Source: Spirochaetia bacterium
GTDB lineage: Bacteria > Spirochaetota > Spirochaetia > PWKH01
Length of the DNA: 9,441 bases
Assembly (NCBI GenBank): GCA_007128345.1
Contig: SKXS01000076.1
Coordinates: 1 to 9,441, forward strand
Reading direction: 5' to 3'
Shown here one piece after another: positions 6,247 to 9,441 of the stretch. The stretch's first letter is position 1; the number at the start of each line of letters is the position of its first letter. The notes below the pieces were generated by a model. The model was not told where the DNA came from, ran no database searches, and saw only the letters and a program-made list of their open reading frames with translations. A program made the position numbers and the translations under genes.

Positions 6247-7134
6247 ATGGCCTATTGTGTGCGCTGCGGGGTGAGGCTCGATGAGGGGCTCACGTTCTGC
6301 CCCCTGTGCCGCACTGCACTGCCTGAAGAGTTTATTGAGAAAGAACAGGGAGATGAAACCATCTCCCTGGAAGACATGTCGGTCACCCGGGAAGTGAAGG
6401 TGCCCAGCCGCCTCTTTGCTGCCGTATCAACACTGCTGCTTATCATCCCGCTGGGGATAACGCTGATCATAGACATGAGCCTCAGCGGCACAGTCACCTG
6501 GTCCTACTACATTATGATATCCATACTGCTGTTGTGGATCATGCTGCTTCAGCCGTTTCTGCACCACCGCTACCGCGTCTTCCGCTCAATCATCAATAAC
6601 TTTCTTGCCATAGCTGTCTTCCTCCTACTCATAGATGTGCGCCATCCGCCCGTTACCTGGGCAGGATATCCCGCAGCCTCCCTGGTACTTCTGGTTATCA
6701 TCCTGGTCATCTTCAAAACTTCAGGAAGCGGATATGTGCGCATTGCCGGGTGGGCTGCGACTGTCCAGATATTTCTCCTTACCATTGAGTCACTGCACGC
6801 GAGAGAGATTTCCTTTTCCTGGTCGCTGGGTCTCGGCCTTCCGCTGGTATGCTGCACTGCCCTCTGCTTTGCCGCAATTCTCTTTTTCATCCATCGCACC
6901 CGATCCAGCGAACTGTGGAGCACCGGTCTGCTGGTTGTCTGCTTACTTCTCTTTTCTTCAGGAATACTGGCACTGGTGACAGAAGCTTCCATGACTTTAT
7001 CGTTTCCCTCCGTCAGCTACACAGGCTGGTCATGGTTTGTCCTGCTTCCCTGCCTGCTGATTGCCGGCCTCTGCTTTGCCGCAGCCAGGAGTCCCCGGGT
7101 GCACGAGACACTTAAGCGGCGGTTCCACCTGTGA
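6247..7134 (+). CDS. Zinc-ribbon polytopic membrane protein of unknown function
   Basis: I do not recognise a characterised family. The 295-residue product starts with a compact zinc ribbon, YCVRCG (Cys4, Cys7) and FCPLC (Cys18, Cys21), the kind of N-terminal knuckle found on many uncharacterised bacterial membrane proteins. A short acidic linker (28-46) follows. Then come about eight hydrophobic segments (roughly 56-76, 85-103, 112-130, 138-156, 163-181, 192-215, 225-244, 261-280) and a basic tail (LKRRFHL). No catalytic motif is visible. The ATG at 6247 has GGAGG 6 nt upstream, inside the end of the Nudix gene, and a single base separates the Nudix stop from this start. The two genes are therefore very likely co-translated. 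Both carry CxxC zinc knuckles facing the membrane, which suggests a working pair; that is inference. Confidence 0.8.
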   Translation: MAYCVRCGVRLDEGLTFCPLCRTALPEEFIEKEQGDETISLEDMSVTREVKVPSRLFAAVSTLLLIIPLGITLIIDMSLSGTVTWSYYIMISILLLWIMLLQPFLHHRYRVFRSIINNFLAIAVFLLLIDVRHPPVTWAGYPAASLVLLVIILVIFKTSGSGYVRIAGWAATVQIFLLTIESLHAREISFSWSLGLGLPLVCCTALCFAAILFFIHRTRSSELWSTGLLVVCLLLFSSGILALVTEASMTLSFPSVSYTGWSWFVLLPCLLIAGLCFAAARSPRVHETLKRRFHL

Positions 7135-7162
7135 AGTACGCGGGGCTCATTATTAACCATTT

Positions 7163-7203
7163 TTTTTAACGTTATGTCTGGTGCCTGGACATTACGTTAA
7201 AAA
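7163..7203. repeat. 41-bp near-perfect inverted repeat upstream of the Crp-like regulator
   Basis: Two 16-bp arms (7163-7178 and 7188-7203), each containing TTAACGT-N-ATGTC or its complement, pair at 15 of 16 positions around the 9-bp centre TGGTGCCTG. On both strands the stem is followed by A rather than T, so a terminator is unlikely. It lies about 75-115 bp before the regulator gene and overlaps a candidate promoter, as expected for an operator, possibly autoregulatory. The regulator that binds it is not known. Confidence 0.6.
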
Positions 7204-7214
7204 GGTGCTAGCAT
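7186..7214 (+). promoter_or_regulatory. Candidate promoter of the Crp-like regulator
   Basis: TGGACA (7186-7191; 5 of 6) and TAGCAT (7209-7214; 4 of 6) are 17 bp apart, and the -35 lies at the start of the right arm of the inverted repeat. The leader would be about 55 nt. A second AT-rich -10-like box, TATAAC (7236-7241), lacks a clear -35. Confidence 0.35.
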
Positions 7215-7276
7215 TTAATAAAATGTTTATCTAAATATAACTCTGTTTCCCACAATATGTTGTTTATAGGAGATCG

Positions 7277-7993
7277 ATGATGTCTACTATACCCGACTTA
7301 CCAACGCCGCTTGCAAATCATCTTCTCGCAGCTTTTCCTGATAGCGAACAACATCGTATCATTCCGCATTTGGAGTCTGTGTGGTTACCGCTTGGGATGG
7401 CGCTCTATGAGTCTGGGGAAGAGTTATATTCGGTCTACTTCCCCACCACGGTCATTATTTCTCTGCTGTACGAACTCGAAGACGGTGCCTCAGCTGAGAT
7501 ATCTATTGTCGGCAACGAGGGCATCGTGGGCATCGCGCTGTTCATGGGAGGAGACACCGTGCCGAACCGGGCTGTTGTGCAGAGCGCGGGGTACGCATAT
7601 CGCCTCCGCGGATCTCTGCTCAAACAGGAGTTCGATCGCATCGGAGCGGTTCATCATTTATTGCTTCGATACACCATGGCGCTGCTCACCCAGATGGCGC
7701 AAACAGCCGTGTGCAATCGACATCATACCGTGGACCAGCAACTCTGCAGGTGGCTTCTGCTCAGCCTCGACCGGTTACCGTCGAACCAACTGGGCATGAC
7801 CCAGGAGCTGATCGCTAATATGCTGGGGGTCCGACGCGAAGGGGTGACCGCAGCCGCGGGGAAGCTCCAGTCCGCAGGACTGATATCCTACAACAGGGGA
7901 CTAATCACGGTTCTGGATCGTCCCGGTCTTGAGGAGCGCGTGTGCGAGTGTTATGAAGTCGTTCGCCGCGAATTCGCTCGACTTCTTCCATAG
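7277..7993 (+). CDS. Crp/Fnr-superfamily transcriptional regulator
   Basis: A DNA-binding regulator of 238 residues with a cyclic-nucleotide-binding-like beta-roll (about 28-115). It includes VYFPTT (53-58), SAEISIVGNEGIVGIALFMGG (72-92) and AVVQSAG (99-105). A long dimerisation helix follows (about 115-145), then MAQTAVCNRHH (140-150) and a winged helix (about 172-210), with MTQELIANMLGVRREGVT as the recognition HTH. The arginine-containing phosphate-binding cassette of true cAMP receptors is not evident, and no N-terminal Fe-S cysteine set is present, so the signal is unknown. The overall sequence recalls a type I associate mainly with Proteobacteria, so lateral acquisition is plausible. 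ATG codons lie at 7277 and 7280; AGGAG (7268-7272) is 4 or 7 nt upstream, so 7280 may be the true start. It appears monocistronic, and the inverted repeat upstream suggests regulation of its own gene. Confidence 0.93.
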   Translation: MMSTIPDLPTPLANHLLAAFPDSEQHRIIPHLESVWLPLGMALYESGEELYSVYFPTTVIISLLYELEDGASAEISIVGNEGIVGIALFMGGDTVPNRAVVQSAGYAYRLRGSLLKQEFDRIGAVHHLLLRYTMALLTQMAQTAVCNRHHTVDQQLCRWLLLSLDRLPSNQLGMTQELIANMLGVRREGVTAAAGKLQSAGLISYNRGLITVLDRPGLEERVCECYEVVRREFARLLP

Positions 7994-8023
7994 TATGGTC
8001 TGTACGTACGCTACACACCATAC
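7993..8023 (+). repeat. Hairpin at the end of the Crp-like gene
   Basis: GTATGGTCTGT (7993-8003) and ACACACCATAC (8013-8023) pair at 10 of 11 positions around a 9-nt loop, starting on the last base of the stop codon. No T-run follows, so it is not a standard intrinsic terminator. It may protect the 3' end of the transcript or assist termination by another route. Confidence 0.4.
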
Positions 8024-8480
8024 CGTACTGGACGATCAGAGAAAATTGGTTCTCCAATCCTGCCCTCAAGTCATGAAATCTTCTAGTCTGCCTCTACCTT
8101 TGATTTCAGAGGAACTTTACTGTCTATAGGAAAAAGTACAGTTCACATCCCTATTCCCACAATAAGAGAACATCCAAAACGACAAGCACATCGAGGTGTA
8201 TTCAATCGTCATCGTTGTTCTGTTCCACACTCGAGAGGACGCCCCATCTGATTTCTACTCCCATCGCCGAAGGCTAATAACCGAAAAACATCTATATGTG
8301 CGACACCGAACAGACACGCGAAAGCATAATGGGTACCTTGTATTATGCGGACTATCCAGGAGGTATGTTTGCACTTAAGTTGGGACGAAACGGTTCGTCA
8401 TGGAATGCACTATTTCGCCTTCATTTGGAGCGGAGAAATCCGTTTCGTGAATATTCCTCAATAGAGGAAGTATTTTGTGT
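8024..8480. other. Gene-poor stretch with small hairpins
   Basis: No convincing gene is seen on either strand. The longest local reading frame on the plus strand (8296-8490, 64 codons) has no ribosome site and no recognisable motif, though it ends within the ribosome site of the next gene. By eye the DNA is richer in A+T than the genes to the left. Two perfect 6-bp hairpins with 4-nt loops occur, GACGAA/TTCGTC at 8384-8399 and TTCCTC/GAGGAA at 8454-8469. It may hold the promoter and leader of the exported-protein gene, but I found no good -35/-10 pair. It could also be decayed coding DNA. Confidence 0.4.
8454..8469 (+). promoter_or_regulatory. Small hairpin just upstream of the exported-protein gene
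   Basis: TTCCTC (8454-8459) and GAGGAA (8464-8469) form a perfect 6-bp stem with loop AATA, 20 nt before the ribosome binding site AGGAGG. The CCTC arm could also pair with GAGG of that ribosome site, so a translational switch is conceivable; the stem is short and this is weak evidence. Confidence 0.25.
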
Positions 8481-8500
8481 TACATTTTAGGAGGTGTAAT

Positions 8501-9106
8501 ATGCGTAAGACTATAATAATTATCTTGGCTCTAGCAATACTCTTGGTAGGTGTTCCTTCGGTATTTGCAGCCGGCGTTAAGGAGGCACCAGCGGATACTT
8601 TTATTGATAGGTTTGAAATAGCATTGAGGAATTCGATTTTTACAGAAGAAGAGGTAGCAGCTATTCTCAAATCAGCCAATGATCTCTCATGGGAGAAAGC
8701 TGAAGGGGCAGATGCCGAGGTCATAGTGCAGGCCCTTCGCATTGCAAGGGATGAGCAAGCCAATCTTGATGCAGAAGAAAATGCTGAACTAGCTCTGGCG
8801 TTAGCCCAGAACGCTGCTCGTCTGAAAAATGAAAACTATGATGAGGAAGTTGTTGCAAAGACCATACGTGAAGCGGTTCAAAACCAGTTAGCTGTAATAA
8901 AAGAATGGAAGGCAAGTGACAAGTCTGAGCAGCTGGGCGAACTGATTCGCTCTGGAGTGAGCACGGAAGCTCAGAAGGCCACACAGGAGCAAAAATCGGG
9001 TAAACCTGATGATTCGCATCCTGCTGAGGATACACCGGCTGAGGGAGCTGCAGAAAACCAGCCGAATGGAAACAACTCATCCAAAGCAGATGATTCCAGG
9101 CCGTAA
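8501..9106 (+). CDS. Small exported acidic helical protein, unknown function
   Basis: I do not recognise the family. The 201-residue product has a signal peptide (Arg2-Lys3, hydrophobic core about 5-18) ending in SVFAAGVKE. A signal peptidase I cut after Ala23 is likely, and no lipobox cysteine is present. Residues about 32-138 are acidic and strongly helical, with successive A/L-rich helices (EEEVAAILKSAN, AEVIVQALRIAR, AELALALAQNAARL, VAKTIREAVQNQL) that look like degenerate repeats. The tail (about 155-201) is low-complexity, rich in E, P, D, S, N and K, and probably unstructured. ATG 8501 is preceded by AGGAGG with a 6-nt gap, a strong ribosome site; a GTG at 8477 is in frame but lies before that site and is rejected. 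The signal peptide end matches the binding protein at 841-1914. An open frame follows after 6 bp. Confidence 0.8.
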   Translation: MRKTIIIILALAILLVGVPSVFAAGVKEAPADTFIDRFEIALRNSIFTEEEVAAILKSANDLSWEKAEGADAEVIVQALRIARDEQANLDAEENAELALALAQNAARLKNENYDEEVVAKTIREAVQNQLAVIKEWKASDKSEQLGELIRSGVSTEAQKATQEQKSGKPDDSHPAEDTPAEGAAENQPNGNNSSKADDSRP

Positions 9107-9112
9107 GACTGA

Positions 9113-9441
9113 TTGTACGAAGCGGTGACAAAGAAGCAGATAACAATCCTGAATGCTTTCGGCCTTGATGTCGAGTATGTACGGCTCAAGGCAACCGAGA
9201 TAGGAAGGCTGATTGCCGATGGAGCTTCCATGATGGATGTTGCTAATGAGGAGGGTGTGAGGAGGAAGAAGACGGTTGCTTCTATTGATTTTGAGATCGT
9301 AAGGACACAGGATGCACTGGTGAAGGCTCAGGTCAGGTATGATGCGATTGCCAGAAACTTGGAGGAGATCATGGAAAAGAAACGTGAGCATCAGGCGAGA
9401 GCGATAATGGACGCGTTCATTAAAAGTAGCAACAGTTACAA
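9113..9441 (+). CDS. Open reading frame running off the right edge; possible HTH protein, start unclear
   Basis: 109 codons without a stop, beginning directly after a TGA (9110-9112) and open at the window end. The translation looks like real protein: charged, helical, with EIGRLIADGASMMDVANEEGVR-type sequence at residues 29-50. Its spacing resembles a helix-turn-helix of the kind found in resolvases and small regulators. A second helical stretch runs from about 60 to 103, with VRYDAIARNLEEIMEKKREH. The family is not recognised. Candidate starts are TTG 9113 and GTG 9125; neither has a ribosome site. ATG codons at 9230 and 9233 would cut off the N-terminal part. It may be translationally coupled to the exported-protein gene 6 bp upstream, or it may be a 5'-truncated remnant. 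Confidence 0.45.
   Translation, partial: MYEAVTKKQITILNAFGLDVEYVRLKATEIGRLIADGASMMDVANEEGVRRKKTVASIDFEIVRTQDALVKAQVRYDAIARNLEEIMEKKREHQARAIMDAFIKSSNSY

Noticed and set aside
7160..7203. Intrinsic terminator of the Nudix operon
   Set aside because: The hairpin is preceded, not followed, by the T-run on the plus strand, and on the minus strand it also ends in A, so neither direction fits a terminator.
8296..8490. 64-codon open frame on the plus strand in the gene-poor region
   Set aside because: No ribosome site before its ATG, no recognised motif, and it contains hairpins; retained only as a remote possibility in the region note.
9077..9391. 104-codon open frame on the minus strand
   Set aside because: It is opposite the open plus-strand frame at 9113-9441, which has more protein-like composition and a helix-turn-helix-like stretch.
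1..9441. tRNA, rRNA, CRISPR array, insertion sequence or att site
   Set aside because: Looked for cloverleaf-like segments, regularly spaced repeats and transposase motifs by eye and saw none; the helix-turn-helix-like frame at the right edge is not enough to call an element.

Overview
The window reads as chromosomal DNA of a spirochaete, most likely of the Sphaerochaeta/Treponema type. This is an inference from a BMP/PnrA-family binding protein, a matching set of Cys-less signal peptides ending in F-A-A-G, and AGGAGG-type ribosome binding sites. No database search was possible, so the taxon is a guess of moderate strength.

Left half (positions 1-5238, all on the minus strand, read right to left): a deoxynucleoside uptake and salvage cluster. 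The order is deoC (deoxyribose-phosphate aldolase), an enlarged type II thymidine kinase, a pyrimidine-nucleoside phosphorylase, a BMP/PnrA-type nucleoside-binding protein, and the ATP-binding subunit of its ABC transporter, which is cut by the window edge. Together they would import nucleosides, then either phosphorylate thymidine (kinase) or split it to base and deoxyribose-1-phosphate (phosphorylase). After isomerisation to the 5-phosphate by a phosphopentomutase not seen here, DeoC would cleave the sugar to acetaldehyde and glyceraldehyde-3-phosphate. The binding protein has its own good sigma70-type promoter, and a strong stem-loop separates it from the ATPase gene.

Middle (5259-7134, plus strand, divergent from deoC): a two-gene operon of unusual membrane proteins. 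The first joins about three membrane segments and a four-cysteine zinc-ribbon-like knuckle to an MTH1-like Nudix domain with a perfect Nudix box. The second starts 1 bp later and joins an N-terminal zinc ribbon to about eight membrane segments. This is the best candidate for an undescribed system: a membrane-tethered nucleotide-pool hydrolase with a membrane partner, back to back with dNTP-precursor salvage genes.

Right part (7135-9441, plus strand): a regulator of the Crp/Fnr superfamily, preceded by a 41-bp near-perfect inverted repeat that overlaps a candidate promoter. Next come about 480 bp with no convincing gene but several small hairpins, then a small exported acidic helical protein, then an open reading frame running off the right edge. 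The regulator resembles a type I associate mainly with Proteobacteria. The DNA after it looks more A+T-rich, so this part may be accessory or acquired.
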